In this document: positions 10,554 to 19,650 of the stretch, in pieces
How the letters are laid out: each line of letters starts with the position of its first letter
Position numbering within the stretch: position 1 is the first letter of the stretch
Notes under the pieces: model-generated
Seen by the model: the letters and a program-made list of their open reading frames with translations, nothing else
Told to the model about the DNA's origin: nothing
Databases searched by the model: none
Translations under genes and position numbers: made by a program
Assembly (NCBI GenBank): GCA_002281485.1
Contig: NCGF01000019.1
Coordinates: 1-60,165 of the forward strand
Direction of reading: 5' to 3'
Length of the DNA stretch: 60,165 bases
Source of the DNA: Sphingomonas sp. 28-66-16
GTDB taxonomy: Bacteria > Pseudomonadota > Alphaproteobacteria > Sphingomonadales > Sphingomonadaceae

Positions 10554-11786
10554 ATGCTCTACAACGCTTATGAGATGCAGCGGTCGTTGCTCGCCGGGGC
10601 GAGCGCGATGGCCAATTTCTCCGCGGGGGTGCTGCAAAACCCCGCCAATCCCTTCGCCTATTTCGGCGGTGGCCCGATCCTCGGGTCGGCGCTCGAAGTG
10701 TTCGCGCACGCAGCAGCGCCGCGCGGCAAGCCCGAATTCGGGCTCGATCATACCGAGATCGATGGGCGCATCGTTGCGGTCCACGAGCAGATCGTTGTGC
10801 GCAAGCCGTTCGGCCAGCTCAAGCGCTTTGCGCGCGATGGGATTGTCGGCGGCCCAAAGCTGCTGATCGCCGCGCCGATGTCGGGCCATTATGCCACGCT
10901 GCTCCGCGGGACGGTCGAGCGGATGCTGCCGTTCGCCGACGTCTACATCACCGATTGGCGCGACGCAAAGCTCGTGCCGCTGTCGGACGGGACCTTCGAT
11001 CTCGACGATTACATCGATTATCTGATCGAATTCATGGAGCATCTCGGCCCCAATGAAGGCGAAGGCGGATCGCACATGCTCGCGGTCTGCCAGCCATCGG
11101 TGCCCTGTTATGCGGCGGCGTGCCTGATGAGCGCCGACAAGCATCCCAGCCGGCCCAGAACGCTGACCATGATGGGCGGCCCGATCGATACGCGCGAGGC
11201 GCCGACCGCGGTCAACACGCTGGCGACGCAGCGCCCTTATGCCTGGTTCGAACAGAATGTCATCGCGACCGTGCCGATGACCTATCCCGGCGCAGGCCGG
11301 AAGGTCTATCCGGGCTTTCTCCAGCTCGCCGGCTTCATGTCGATGAACCTCGGCAACCACATGATTTCGCATTGGGAAATGTTCAAGCATCTGGTCGACG
11401 GGGACGGCGAGAGCGCCGATGCGACCAAGGATTTCTACGAGGAATATCGCTCCGTCTGCGACATGACCGCGGAATTCTACCTCCAGACGATCGAGGTCGT
11501 CTTTCAGAAGCATGCGATCGCCAACGGCACCTATCTCCATCGCGGCCGGCTGTGCGATCCCGGCGCGATCACCGACATCGCCCTGCTGGCGATCGAGGGC
11601 GAGCGCGACGATATTTCGGGGCTTGGCCAGACCAAGGCAGCGCTGACGCTCGCGAGCGGCCTGCCGGCCGCGAAGAAGCAATATATGATGGCCGAAGGCG
11701 CTGGCCATTACGGCATCTTCAACGGCAGCAAATGGCGCACCAAGATCGCGCCGGCCGTCGAGCAATGGATCGCCGCGCACCCCTGA
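10554..11786 (+). CDS. phaZ: Intracellular polyhydroxybutyrate depolymerase
   Basis: A 410-aa cytoplasmic depolymerase of the PhaZ (Ralstonia PhaZ1) type, which mobilises stored poly-3-hydroxybutyrate granules. The family opens with MLYNAYEMQRS. The nucleophile is the Cys near residue 179 in the lipase-box-like AVCQPSVP, as is typical for intracellular PhaZ enzymes. GAGHYGIFNGSKWR near the C-terminus carries the probable catalytic His. AAGGA lies 5 bp before the ATG. A TGC/GCA-rich PhaR-type site lies upstream. The facing genes (thiolase, MaoC hydratase) fit acyl-CoA and PHB metabolism. Confidence 0.93.
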   Translation: MLYNAYEMQRSLLAGASAMANFSAGVLQNPANPFAYFGGGPILGSALEVFAHAAAPRGKPEFGLDHTEIDGRIVAVHEQIVVRKPFGQLKRFARDGIVGGPKLLIAAPMSGHYATLLRGTVERMLPFADVYITDWRDAKLVPLSDGTFDLDDYIDYLIEFMEHLGPNEGEGGSHMLAVCQPSVPCYAAACLMSADKHPSRPRTLTMMGGPIDTREAPTAVNTLATQRPYAWFEQNVIATVPMTYPGAGRKVYPGFLQLAGFMSMNLGNHMISHWEMFKHLVDGDGESADATKDFYEEYRSVCDMTAEFYLQTIEVVFQKHAIANGTYLHRGRLCDPGAITDIALLAIEGERDDISGLGQTKAALTLASGLPAAKKQYMMAEGAGHYGIFNGSKWRTKIAPAVEQWIAAHP

Positions 11787-11838
11787 GCGGCTGAGCGTGC
11801 CGTTGCGCGCGCTTCTGGGAGCTGAGGTCGGGCAGGTT

Positions 11839-11865
11839 GGCGGGCGCGGGATCACCCGGCCCGCC
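11839..11865. terminator. Hairpin between convergent phaZ and thiolase genes
   Basis: GGCGGGC pairs with GCCCGCC. An inner CGGG pairs with CCCG around an ATCA loop, with one bulged base. There is no clear T-run on either strand. Its position between two convergent stops suggests shared termination. Confidence 0.45.
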
Positions 11866-11874
11866 ATCGTTGCG

Positions 11875-13053
11875 TCAGAGGACCTCGAACAACCCGGCAG
11901 CGCCCATGCCGCCGCCGACGCACATCGTCACGACGACATATTTCGCGCCGCGCCGCTTGCCCTCGATCAGCGCATGGCCGGTCATCCGCGCGCCCGACAT
12001 GCCATAAGGGTGGCCGATCGAAATCGCGCCGCCGTTGACGTTGAGCAGGTCATTGGGAATGCCCAGCTGATCGCGGCAATAAAGCACCTGCACCGCGAAG
12101 GCTTCGTTGAGCTCCCACAGGCCGATATCGTCCATCTTCAGGTTGAAGCGCTCGAGCAGCTTGGGAATGGCGTAGACCGGGCCGATGCCCATCTCGTCGG
12201 GCTGGGTGCCCGCCACCGCCATGCCGACATAGCGGCCGAGCGGGGTGAGGCCGCGCTTCTCGGCAAGCTTTTCTTCCATCAGAACCGACGCCGATGCGCC
12301 GTCCGACAGCTGGCTCGCATTGCCCGCGGTGATCGTCATGTCGGGGCCGAGCACGGGCTTCAGTCCCTGCAGGCCTTCGAGCGTCGTATCGGCGCGGTTG
12401 CCCTCGTCCTTGGCGAGCGTCACCTCGTGCTTGGTGACTTCCTTGGTTTCCTTGTTGGTGACGTTCATCATCGCGGTGACGGACACGATCTCGTCATCGA
12501 ACTTGCCGGCGGCCTGCGCGGCGGCGGTGCGCTGCTGCGACTGGAGCGCATATTCGTCCATCACGTCGCGGCTGATGTTGTAGCGCTTGGCGACGACTTC
12601 GGCGGTCTGGAGCATCGACATGTAGATGTCGGGGTGCATCGCGACCAGCTCGGGGTCGCCACCGATCCGCATCTGCGGCGTCTGCACCATCGAGATCGAT
12701 TCGCAGCCGCCGCCGATCGCGACGTCCATATTGTCGATCACGATCTCCTTGGCCGCGGTCGCGATCGCCATCAGACCGGAGGCGCACTGGCGATCGACCG
12801 ACATGCCGGCGACGCTCACTGGCAGCCCGGCGCGGAGCAGCGCGTTGCGCGCGATGTTGCCGCCCTGCACGCCCTGCTGGAGCGCAGCACCCCAGATGAC
12901 GTCCTGCACTTCGGCGCCGTCGATCCCGGCGCGCTCGACCGCGGCCTTGATCGCGTGGCTCGACAGCGTCGGCGACGGCAGGTCGTTGAAAGCGCCGCGA
13001 TAGGCCCGGCCGATCGGGGTGCGGGCGGTGGATACGATGACGGCTGAACGCAT
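11875..13053 (-). CDS. Thiolase family acetyl-CoA acyltransferase
   Basis: A 392-aa thiolase. The acyl-accepting Cys is residue 90 in DRQCASGL. The catalytic His lies in [18 protein letters not shown], and the second Cys is in [14 protein letters not shown]. It may cleave 3-ketoacyl-CoA (FadA-like) or condense two acetyl-CoA (PhaA-like). The sequence alone does not decide, and the surrounding lipid genes fit either. The upstream gene ends 3 bp before its ATG, and a strong AAGGAG lies inside the last codons of that gene, which indicates tight coupling. Confidence 0.93.
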   Translation of the reverse strand: MRSAVIVSTARTPIGRAYRGAFNDLPSPTLSSHAIKAAVERAGIDGAEVQDVIWGAALQQGVQGGNIARNALLRAGLPVSVAGMSVDRQCASGLMAIATAAKEIVIDNMDVAIGGGCESISMVQTPQMRIGGDPELVAMHPDIYMSMLQTAEVVAKRYNISRDVMDEYALQSQQRTAAAQAAGKFDDEIVSVTAMMNVTNKETKEVTKHEVTLAKDEGNRADTTLEGLQGLKPVLGPDMTITAGNASQLSDGASASVLMEEKLAEKRGLTPLGRYVGMAVAGTQPDEMGIGPVYAIPKLLERFNLKMDDIGLWELNEAFAVQVLYCRDQLGIPNDLLNVNGGAISIGHPYGMSGARMTGHALIEGKRRGAKYVVVTMCVGGGMGAAGLFEVL

Positions 13054-13056
13054 GGC

Positions 13057-13611
13057 TTAATCTCCTTTGGCGGCGGGGAACCGCGCCGCATTGGTTTCGA
13101 GGGGCAGGTCGAGCGCGCCGCAGATCAGCGACACGCCGTGATAAAAGCCGACAAGCTGGATGATTTCCATCGCCTGCGGGTCGTCGAAATGGGTCTTGAG
13201 CGCGGCCCATTCGGCATCGCTCAGCTTCTTGTGGTCGAGCAGCGCGTCGACCGTGGCGATCAGGAGGCTTTCTTCGGGCGACCAGACGGGGTCGTCCGCG
13301 GCGCCGTGAACCGTCGCATAAATCTGCGCGGCGTCCATGCCGACATGCGGCGCGAAGCCGGCCACATGGACGCCCCATTCATATTCGTTGCCGCAGCGCG
13401 CACAGGTCCGGTCGATCACGATCTCGCGCTGGCGCATCGACAGGGGGCTCGCCTTGTCGAGCAGCGATCCGCCGCTGAACTTGGTCCAGGCGCGCTCGTT
13501 GGTGGCGAGCGTGGTGAACAGCACCAACGGATCGGCGCCGCGCATCAGCACCTTCATCCGCGCGTCGAATTCGGGCGGATAGGGTTTGGCGAGGGGGGCA
13601 AGGCGGGGCAT
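13057..13611 (-). CDS. Carboxymuconolactone decarboxylase / AhpD-like family protein
   Basis: A 184-aa all-helical protein of the CMD superfamily. The core reads RQREIVIDRTCARCGNEYEWGVHV, with a C-x2-C pair (CARC) in the place of the AhpD redox motif, and the family's ATVDALLDHKKLSDAEWAAL after it. Related proteins sit next to acyl-CoA genes in proteobacteria and are of uncertain activity; they may reduce peroxides. The start ATG 13611 (MPRLAPLAKP) follows the repeat at 13629-13734. It overlaps no gene, and its stop is 3 bp before the thiolase start. Confidence 0.82.
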   Translation of the reverse strand: MPRLAPLAKPYPPEFDARMKVLMRGADPLVLFTTLATNERAWTKFSGGSLLDKASPLSMRQREIVIDRTCARCGNEYEWGVHVAGFAPHVGMDAAQIYATVHGAADDPVWSPEESLLIATVDALLDHKKLSDAEWAALKTHFDDPQAMEIIQLVGFYHGVSLICGALDLPLETNAARFPAAKGD

Positions 13612-13628
13612 GTTTTTTCCTGTCTGGA

Positions 13629-13734
13629 GCCCCTTCCCTTCAGGGGAGGGGATTGGGGGTGGGGCTATCCACATGCTCGTCGGTCTCGATGCGATTGACG
13701 GCTCCCACCCTAATCCCCCCTCAGCGGAGGGGCT
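13629..13734. repeat. Bipartite REP-like palindrome between MaoC and CMD genes
   Basis: The left part (13629-13664, starting AGCCCCTTCCC) and the right part (13703-13734, ending AGGGGCT) are near reverse complements, with shared ATTGGGGGTGGG and CCCACCCTAAT cores. About 38 bp separate them. It fills the whole gap between two co-directional genes. Confidence 0.75.
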
Positions 13735-13742
13735 AAATCACG

Positions 13743-14201
13743 TCAAACGAAGATCTGGCTGATCCATTCGGCGATCATCGCGGGCTTGCCTTCGCCCTCG
13801 ATCTCGACGGTGAATTCGTTGGTTTGCTGCCACTGGCCGGGGCGCTTCTCGATCAGCTCCATCAGCTTGAAACGGCCGCGCACGCGCTTGCCGGAGCGCA
13901 CCGGCGTCAGGAAGCGCACTTTGTTGCCGCCATAATTGACGCCCATCTTCACGCCCTCGATCTCGACTCGGTCGATGATCTTCGACGAGAGCAGCGGCAT
14001 CAGCGACAGCGTGAGGAAGCCGTGCGCGATCGTGCCGCCGAACGGCGTCATCGCGGCCATTTGCGGGTTCACATGGATGAACTGGTGATCGCCCGTCGCG
14101 TCGGCGAACTTGTCGATCATCTCCTGGCTGACCTCGACCCAGTCGGAAACCTGCTCGGTGCCGACGCGGGTGGCCATTTCCTGAATGGTGATTGTCGTCA
14201 C
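13743..14201 (-). CDS. MaoC family (R)-specific enoyl-CoA hydratase
   Basis: A 152-aa hot-dog fold hydratase. The hydratase-2 motif is present: FADATGDHQFIHVNP supplies the Asp/His pair, and GGTIAHGFLTLSLMP follows. These enzymes hydrate trans-2-enoyl-CoA to (R)-3-hydroxyacyl-CoA, a precursor for PHA, or act in lipid oxidation. It is the first gene of the minus-strand group that continues through the CMD protein to the thiolase. It diverges from putA across 96 bp. Confidence 0.9.
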   Translation of the reverse strand: MTTITIQEMATRVGTEQVSDWVEVSQEMIDKFADATGDHQFIHVNPQMAAMTPFGGTIAHGFLTLSLMPLLSSKIIDRVEIEGVKMGVNYGGNKVRFLTPVRSGKRVRGRFKLMELIEKRPGQWQQTNEFTVEIEGEGKPAMIAEWISQIFV

Positions 14202-14297
14202 GGCATTTCCCTCCGGGGCAAATCATCGCATAGCGCGGGGCTCAAATAGGCGCGGCGGATGCCCCTTGCCAAGCCTCACTAGACCGGAAACCGGAAG

Positions 14298-17200
14298 ATG
14301 ACACCTGACGTAGCGTCGGCGGCCCGCAAATCCATGGCCGCGTTGCACCGCGCGCCCGAACCCGAAGTTCTAAAAGCGTTGCTGGCGCGCGCCGTCGTCA
14401 GCCCCGAGTCGCGCGACCGGATCATGTCTGAGTCGCTGGGGCTGCTCGCCGATCTGCGCGCGGCGCAGGGAAAGGGGTGGGTCAACCAGTTCCTGCAGGA
14501 ATATCGTCTCAATTCGTCCGAAGGCGTCGCGCTGCTGTCGCTCGCCGAGGCGTTCCTGCGCGTGCCCGATCCCGAGACCGCCGACCTGCTGATCGCCGAT
14601 AAATTGGGCGATGCCGATTGGCGCGCACACACCGGCAGGTCCAACTCGACCCTGGTCAATTCGGCGACCTGGGGGCTGGTCGTCGGGCGGGCGCTGGTCG
14701 GCGAGGGCGAGCAGCCGAGCACGCTCCGCCGCCTGATTTCGCGCGCCGGCGAACCGTTCGTGCGGCAGGCGGTCGGCGCGGCGATGCGGATGATGGGGGA
14801 GATCTTCGTGATGGGCCGCACCATCGACGAAGCCGCCCGCCGCATGAAGAAGCCCGAGCACAAGGGGTTCACCGCGAGCTTCGACATGCTCGGCGAGGCG
14901 GCGCGGACCCGCGCCGACGCCGACCGTTATTTCCGCGCCTATACCCAGGCGATCGACGCGATCGGTGCCGATCCGGCGGCGGGCCATTCGATCTCGGTCA
15001 AGCTCTCCGCGCTCCATGCCCGCTACGAGGTCGCGCATTGGGATGACTGCGTCCCCGCGCTCACCGAAATGCTCGAGGCGCTCGCGGTCCAGGCGGCCGG
15101 CAAGGGGATCGCGCTCACCGTCGACGCCGAGGAATCGGAGCGGCTCGAGATGAGCCTCGACATCATCGGTACCGTCGCCGCGCTTCCCGCGCTGAAGGGC
15201 TGGGACGGGCTGGGCATGGCGGTGCAGGCCTATGGCAAGCGCGCACGACCCGTGATCGCCTGGGCAGGCGCGCTCGGGCGCGAAATGAACGTCCGGCTCG
15301 TCAAGGGTGCCTATTGGGATAGCGAGATCAAGCGGACGCAAGTCGAGGGGTTGGCTGATTATCCGCTGTTCACGCGCAAGGCCGCGACCGATGTGTCGTA
15401 CCTGGCCTGCGCGCGCGACATGCTGGAGGCGCCGCATATCCGCCCCGCCTTTGCCAGCCATAACGCGCTGACCGTGGCGACGATCATCGAATGGGCGGGC
15501 AATGCCCGCGACTTCGAATTCCAGCGACTGCACGGCATGGGCGACGGCCTGTACGAGCGGCTGGTGCGCGAGCATGGTTATCATTGCCGCATCTATGCGC
15601 CGGTCGGCGGGCACCGCGATCTGCTGGCGTATCTGGTGCGGCGCTTGCTGGAGAATGGCGCGAATTCCTCCTTCGTCCATCAGCTGGCGGACGAGCGGCT
15701 GAGCGAAGAGGACATTCTCGCCGATCCGGTGGTCAAGATCGCCAGCGTCGGCGGCACGCGGCACCCGAGCATTCCGCTCCCGGTCGATCTGTTCGGACCG
15801 GGACGCAAGAATTCGGCTGGGCTCGATCTGTCCGTCCGCGAAATCTTGGAGCAAACCGCCACCCGGTGCTCCCGCGAAAGCGGGAGCCCAGCGCCACAAG
15901 CGTCATCGTCTGCGGCCCTGGACCCACGCCTGAGCGGAGGTGCGGCAGTTCACGACAGCGTAACCCGGGCGGCCGCTGCTTTCCCTGACTGGACCGCCCG
16001 TCCGATCAACGACCGCGCCGCCTGCCTCGATCGCCTCGCCGACCTGCTCGAGGCGCACCGCGACGAGCTGATGGCGCTCTGCGTGTCGGAGGCCTTCAAG
16101 ACCATCCCCGACGCGCTCGGCGAGGTCCGCGAGGCGGTCGATTTCTGCCGCTATTATGCGGCCGAAGCGCGCAATCATCTTCAGTCGGTCGAGCTTCCCG
16201 GCCCGACCGGCGAGCGCAACACGCTCCATCTCGATGGGCGCGGGGTCTGGGCGACGATCGCGCCGTGGAATTTCCCGCTCGCCATTTTTCTCGGCCAGAC
16301 GGTGGCGGCGCTGGTCACCGGCAACACGGTCGTGGCCAAGCCCGCCCCGCAGACTCCGCGCATCGCCGCCTTCGCGGTCGATCTCGCCCACCGGGCCGGC
16401 GTGCCGAAGGATGTGCTGATCCTCGTCCCCGGCGGGCCCGAGGTTGGCGCGGCGCTCACCGCCGATCCGCGCGTGCAGGGCGTCGCCTTTACCGGGTCGA
16501 CCGCGACCGCGCGCAAGATCGCGCGCAGCCTGCTCGACGACGACAGCCGCCCGATCGTCCCGCTGATCGCCGAGACCGGCGGGATCAACGCGATGATCGT
16601 CGATTCGACCGCGCTGCCGGAACAGGTCGTCGCCGATGTCGTCACCAGCGCGTTCCGCTCGGCGGGGCAGCGCTGCTCGGCGCTTCGGCTGCTGCTGTTG
16701 CAGGAAGAGATCGCCGAGGGCGTGATCGAGATGCTGATCGGCGCGATGGATCTGCTGATCATCGGCGACCCCGCCGATCCGCGCACCGATGTCGGCCCGG
16801 TGATCGACCGCGCCGCCTACAACAAGCTGATGGCCTATCGCGCCGAGATGGCCGGGCAGGTGATCAAGACGCTCGACGTGCCCGATGACGGGCTGTTCGT
16901 GCCGCCGACGCTGATCCGTCTCAGATCGCCCGACGATCTGACCCAGGAATGGTTCGGTCCCGTGCTCCATGTCGCCACCTGGCCGGCGGGCAAGCTCGCC
17001 GAGACGGTCGCGCGCGTCAATGCCAAGGGCTATGGCCTGACGATGGGGCTCCACAGCCGCATTGCCCGCGCCAGCGAACTGGTCGAGGCAAAGGCGATGG
17101 TCGGCAATCTCTACGTCAACCGCTCGATGATCGGCGCGGTGGTGGGCTCGCAGCCCTTTGGCGGCGAAAGGCTGTCGGGCACCGGGCCCAAGGCAGGCGG

Positions 17201-17306
17201 TCCGCATTATCTCTACCGCTTCTGCGCTGAGCGCGCGGTGTCGGTCGATACGACCAGCGCGGGCGGCAATGCGACGCTGCTTAGCCTCGACGAGGGCGGG
17301 CTTTAG
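14298..17306 (+). CDS. putA: Bifunctional proline dehydrogenase / delta-1-pyrroline-5-carboxylate dehydrogenase
   Basis: A 1002-aa PutA of the short branch (no DNA-binding RHH domain), converting proline to glutamate with FAD and NAD+. Residues about 1-500: alpha-helical domain and (beta/alpha)8 proline dehydrogenase, with SVKLSALHARYE, VRLVKGAYWDSEIKR and YAPVGGHRDLLAYLVRRLLE. Residues about 550-985: aldehyde dehydrogenase, with IAPWNFPLAIFLGQ, AFTGSTATARKIA, the general base in AETGG and the nucleophile Cys near residue 793 in SAGQRCSALR. The linker at residues 520-545 is encoded partly by a palindromic repeat. The stop codon overlaps the stop of the convergent mscS-like gene. Confidence 0.95.
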   Translation: MTPDVASAARKSMAALHRAPEPEVLKALLARAVVSPESRDRIMSESLGLLADLRAAQGKGWVNQFLQEYRLNSSEGVALLSLAEAFLRVPDPETADLLIADKLGDADWRAHTGRSNSTLVNSATWGLVVGRALVGEGEQPSTLRRLISRAGEPFVRQAVGAAMRMMGEIFVMGRTIDEAARRMKKPEHKGFTASFDMLGEAARTRADADRYFRAYTQAIDAIGADPAAGHSISVKLSALHARYEVAHWDDCVPALTEMLEALAVQAAGKGIALTVDAEESERLEMSLDIIGTVAALPALKGWDGLGMAVQAYGKRARPVIAWAGALGREMNVRLVKGAYWDSEIKRTQVEGLADYPLFTRKAATDVSYLACARDMLEAPHIRPAFASHNALTVATIIEWAGNARDFEFQRLHGMGDGLYERLVREHGYHCRIYAPVGGHRDLLAYLVRRLLENGANSSFVHQLADERLSEEDILADPVVKIASVGGTRHPSIPLPVDLFGPGRKNSAGLDLSVREILEQTATRCSRESGSPAPQASSSAALDPRLSGGAAVHDSVTRAAAAFPDWTARPINDRAACLDRLADLLEAHRDELMALCVSEAFKTIPDALGEVREAVDFCRYYAAEARNHLQSVELPGPTGERNTLHLDGRGVWATIAPWNFPLAIFLGQTVAALVTGNTVVAKPAPQTPRIAAFAVDLAHRAGVPKDVLILVPGGPEVGAALTADPRVQGVAFTGSTATARKIARSLLDDDSRPIVPLIAETGGINAMIVDSTALPEQVVADVVTSAFRSAGQRCSALRLLLLQEEIAEGVIEMLIGAMDLLIIGDPADPRTDVGPVIDRAAYNKLMAYRAEMAGQVIKTLDVPDDGLFVPPTLIRLRSPDDLTQEWFGPVLHVATWPAGKLAETVARVNAKGYGLTMGLHSRIARASELVEAKAMVGNLYVNRSMIGAVVGSQPFGGERLSGTGPKAGGPHYLYRFCAERAVSVDTTSAGGNATLLSLDEGGL
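15868..15887. repeat. GAAA-loop hairpin repeat within the putA linker
   Basis: GCTCCCGC and GCGGGAGC form a perfect 8-bp stem closed by a GAAA tetraloop. This is followed by CCTGGACCCACGCC, a combination I recall from dispersed sphingomonad intergenic repeats. It is translated in frame as RCSRESGSPAPQ at about residues 522-533. Confidence 0.75.
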
Positions 17307-18484
17307 ATCTCGCCTTCCTTCAGATCGACGCGCTTGACAGGTTGCACCTCGGCATAGGGCATGATCATCGTGCCGTCGGGCGCAGAAGTGAAGGTGGTCT
17401 GGGTCGGATAGGCGAACTCGATGCCTTCGTCGTTGAAGCGGTCGAGGATTGCGAGCCCCACCTTGTGGCGCATCAGATAGGCCTCGTCGTAGACCGCGCT
17501 GCAATCGAATTCGACTTCGAAATTCAAGCTGCTGTCGCCGAAGCCGACAAAGCCGGCGCGCACGAAGCTGGCACCCGCCTTCTTGACGATCTCTTCCAAT
17601 TTGCCCGGGATCGCCAACGCCACCTCGGGCGGGGTCTGATAGATCGTGCCGATCGGAAATTTCATGCGACGCGCGGTCCGGCGGCTGTTGTTCTGGATTT
17701 CCTTGTCGAGCAGGCTCTTGTTGGCGATGATCCGCTCCTCGCCGGTGACGCTGCGGATGCGCGTCGATTTCAGGCCGATTTCCTCGACCGATCCGACCGT
17801 GTCGTCATAGGCGATCGCGTCGCCCTTGCTGAACGGCCGGTCGAAGATGATCGCGAGCGCGGCGAACAGGTCGGCGAAGATGCCCTGTGCCGCCAGACCG
17901 ATCGCGATGCCGCCGACGCCGAGCCCGGCGACCAGCCCGGTGACGTTGATCCCCAGATTGCCGAGGATGACGATGATCGCCATGCCGAACAGCGCAATCG
18001 TCACCAGCAGGCGGATGATGCCCATCGCATTGACGATCGTCTCGCCGCGATAATTGTCCCGGTTTGCGCGGTGTTCGACGACGCCCAGGATGATCTCGCG
18101 CAGCCAGATCGCGACCTGGAAGCCGGCGGCGATGGTGAAGAGGAAGTTGATCGTCTGCGCGACTTCGAGGGGCGCGCGGGCATAGCCGTCGACGATTTTG
18201 GCCGCCGTCATGATGATGAAGAAATTGTTGGTCCGGGTCATCGCATGCGCGAATACCGACGGCCAGCTGGCGGCGATCGCATCGGGCTTCACCCAGCGCG
18301 CGGCAAAGCTGCGCACCGCCGACAAGGCGATCACGATGACGGTGCCGATCGCGGCCGCGATGGCGATCTGGAGCCAATGGCTCTGGAACCAGGCGCTGCT
18401 CGTCTCGGTCAGCGAGACGATATTGGTGCGCAGTTCGGTCGGTGAAAAGGTCGGGGAAGGCGTCGGTATCGGCTTTGGCATCAT
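17303..18484 (-). CDS. Mechanosensitive ion channel, MscS family
   Basis: A 393-aa inner-membrane channel. Hydrophobic helices lie at about residues 35-60, 85-105, 120-140 and 160-185. The pore-lining TM3 is glycine/alanine-rich (VTGLVAGLGVGGIAIGLAAQ), followed by the MscS beta domain (IIFDRPFSKGDAIAYDDTVG; SVEEIGLKSTRIRS) and a C-terminal alpha/beta vestibule. It probably protects against hypo-osmotic shock. The frame begins MMPKP at 18484, and the second Met is equally possible. Its TAA overlaps the TAG of putA, so the two genes converge with no spacer. Confidence 0.9.
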   Translation of the reverse strand: MMPKPIPTPSPTFSPTELRTNIVSLTETSSAWFQSHWLQIAIAAAIGTVIVIALSAVRSFAARWVKPDAIAASWPSVFAHAMTRTNNFFIIMTAAKIVDGYARAPLEVAQTINFLFTIAAGFQVAIWLREIILGVVEHRANRDNYRGETIVNAMGIIRLLVTIALFGMAIIVILGNLGINVTGLVAGLGVGGIAIGLAAQGIFADLFAALAIIFDRPFSKGDAIAYDDTVGSVEEIGLKSTRIRSVTGEERIIANKSLLDKEIQNNSRRTARRMKFPIGTIYQTPPEVALAIPGKLEEIVKKAGASFVRAGFVGFGDSSLNFEVEFDCSAVYDEAYLMRHKVGLAILDRFNDEGIEFAYPTQTTFTSAPDGTMIMPYAEVQPVKRVDLKEGEI

Positions 18485-18504
18485 TATCCTCGATAGGGAT
18501 CGCG

Positions 18505-19524
18505 TCAGGCGGAAGGCGCGGTCGGCGAACGCTTGCGGTCGAGCAGATCGATCAACGCGCGTTCCAGGCGGCCAAGATGACGGGTGCGCCTGGGCAGCAC
18601 CAGCTTGCGACGAAACACGCTTTGGCCCTTTTTCGCCAGATTGATGAGGCGCGGATGGACGTAGGAATTTCGTGCGATCGTCGGTGTGTTGCCCAGCGCC
18701 TCGGCGACGGGCTCTAGCATTGCCTTCATGCTGATGTCACCCTCGGCGCCCGCCAGCGCCTCGAACGCGAGCACGCTCGCCCACCAGGTGCGGAAATGCT
18801 TGGCGGTGAAATCGGCGCCCATCGCATCGCGGATATAGGCGTTGACGTCGGCCGAGGTCACCGCGCGCGCGACGCCCTCGTCGTCGATCCAGCCGAACAG
18901 GGTTTGCCCCGGCAGCGCGTGCGATTTGCGGACGAAGCGAGTGAGCGCGCGATCGCTGATCGTCAGCTCTCGGTGCTTGCCTGATTTGGCCTGAAAGCTG
19001 AGCTCGAAGCGCGACCCGCGCAGCCGCGCATGCTGCTTGCGAAGCGTGGTCGCGCCGTAGCTGTTGTTGGCGCGTGCATAATCCTCGTTGCCGACGCGCA
19101 CCTGCGCGCAATCGAGCAGCCGCACGACCGCTGCCACGGCGCGTTCGCGGGACATGTCCGGCCGCGCGAGATCGGCTTCGACGCGCGCGCGCAATTTCGG
19201 CAGCGCGCGGCCGAATTCGGCGCAGCGTGCATATTTCAGCGCATCGCGCCTGTCGCGGAAACGTGCGTGATAGCGATATTGCTTGCGGCCCTTGTCGTCC
19301 CAGCCGACCGCCTGGATATGGCCGGCCGGCGACGGGCAGAACCAGGCATCGCGATAGGCCGGTGGCAAGCCGATCGCGTCCAGCCGATCGATCTTGTCCC
19401 GATCGGTGATCCGCTCGCCCTCCGGGCTCCAATAGCTCCAGCCGTGTTTCAGTTTGCGCCTGGTGATGCCGGGAGCACGGTCGTCGCTCAGGCAAAGGCG
19501 GGGGGAGGGGCGAGTGGCGGCCAT
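18505..19524 (-). CDS. DNA topoisomerase IB (eukaryote/poxvirus-like)
   Basis: A 339-aa type IB topoisomerase that relaxes supercoils through a 3'-phosphotyrosyl intermediate. The N-terminal domain includes LKHGWSYWSPEGERITDRD and PPAYRDAWFCPSPAGHIQAVGWDDKGRKQY (quoted as PPAYRDAWFCPS and GHIQAVGWDDKGRKQY). The catalytic domain has VRLLDCAQVRVGNEDYA, the Lys/Arg residues of SGKHRELTI, HFRTWWASVLAFEAL and the nucleophile Tyr near residue 288 in ARNSYVHPRLI. The start ATG 19524 (MAATRPSP) was chosen, since the frame upstream runs through the promoter of the divergent DJ-1 gene. The stop lies 20 bp from the mscS-like start on the same strand. Confidence 0.93.
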   Translation of the reverse strand: MAATRPSPRLCLSDDRAPGITRRKLKHGWSYWSPEGERITDRDKIDRLDAIGLPPAYRDAWFCPSPAGHIQAVGWDDKGRKQYRYHARFRDRRDALKYARCAEFGRALPKLRARVEADLARPDMSRERAVAAVVRLLDCAQVRVGNEDYARANNSYGATTLRKQHARLRGSRFELSFQAKSGKHRELTISDRALTRFVRKSHALPGQTLFGWIDDEGVARAVTSADVNAYIRDAMGADFTAKHFRTWWASVLAFEALAGAEGDISMKAMLEPVAEALGNTPTIARNSYVHPRLINLAKKGQSVFRRKLVLPRRTRHLGRLERALIDLLDRKRSPTAPSA

Positions 19525-19650
19525 GATGCCTCGGTCGTTCGGGATGGAGCCCCTTGAAATGCACGGCTGGTCGCATCGTTCCGGAACAGCCCGGCTGGGT
19601 CGTGAGTTGGGGCTGTATTCAACTGCAATTCGACAAGGAAAGGCTTTGCC

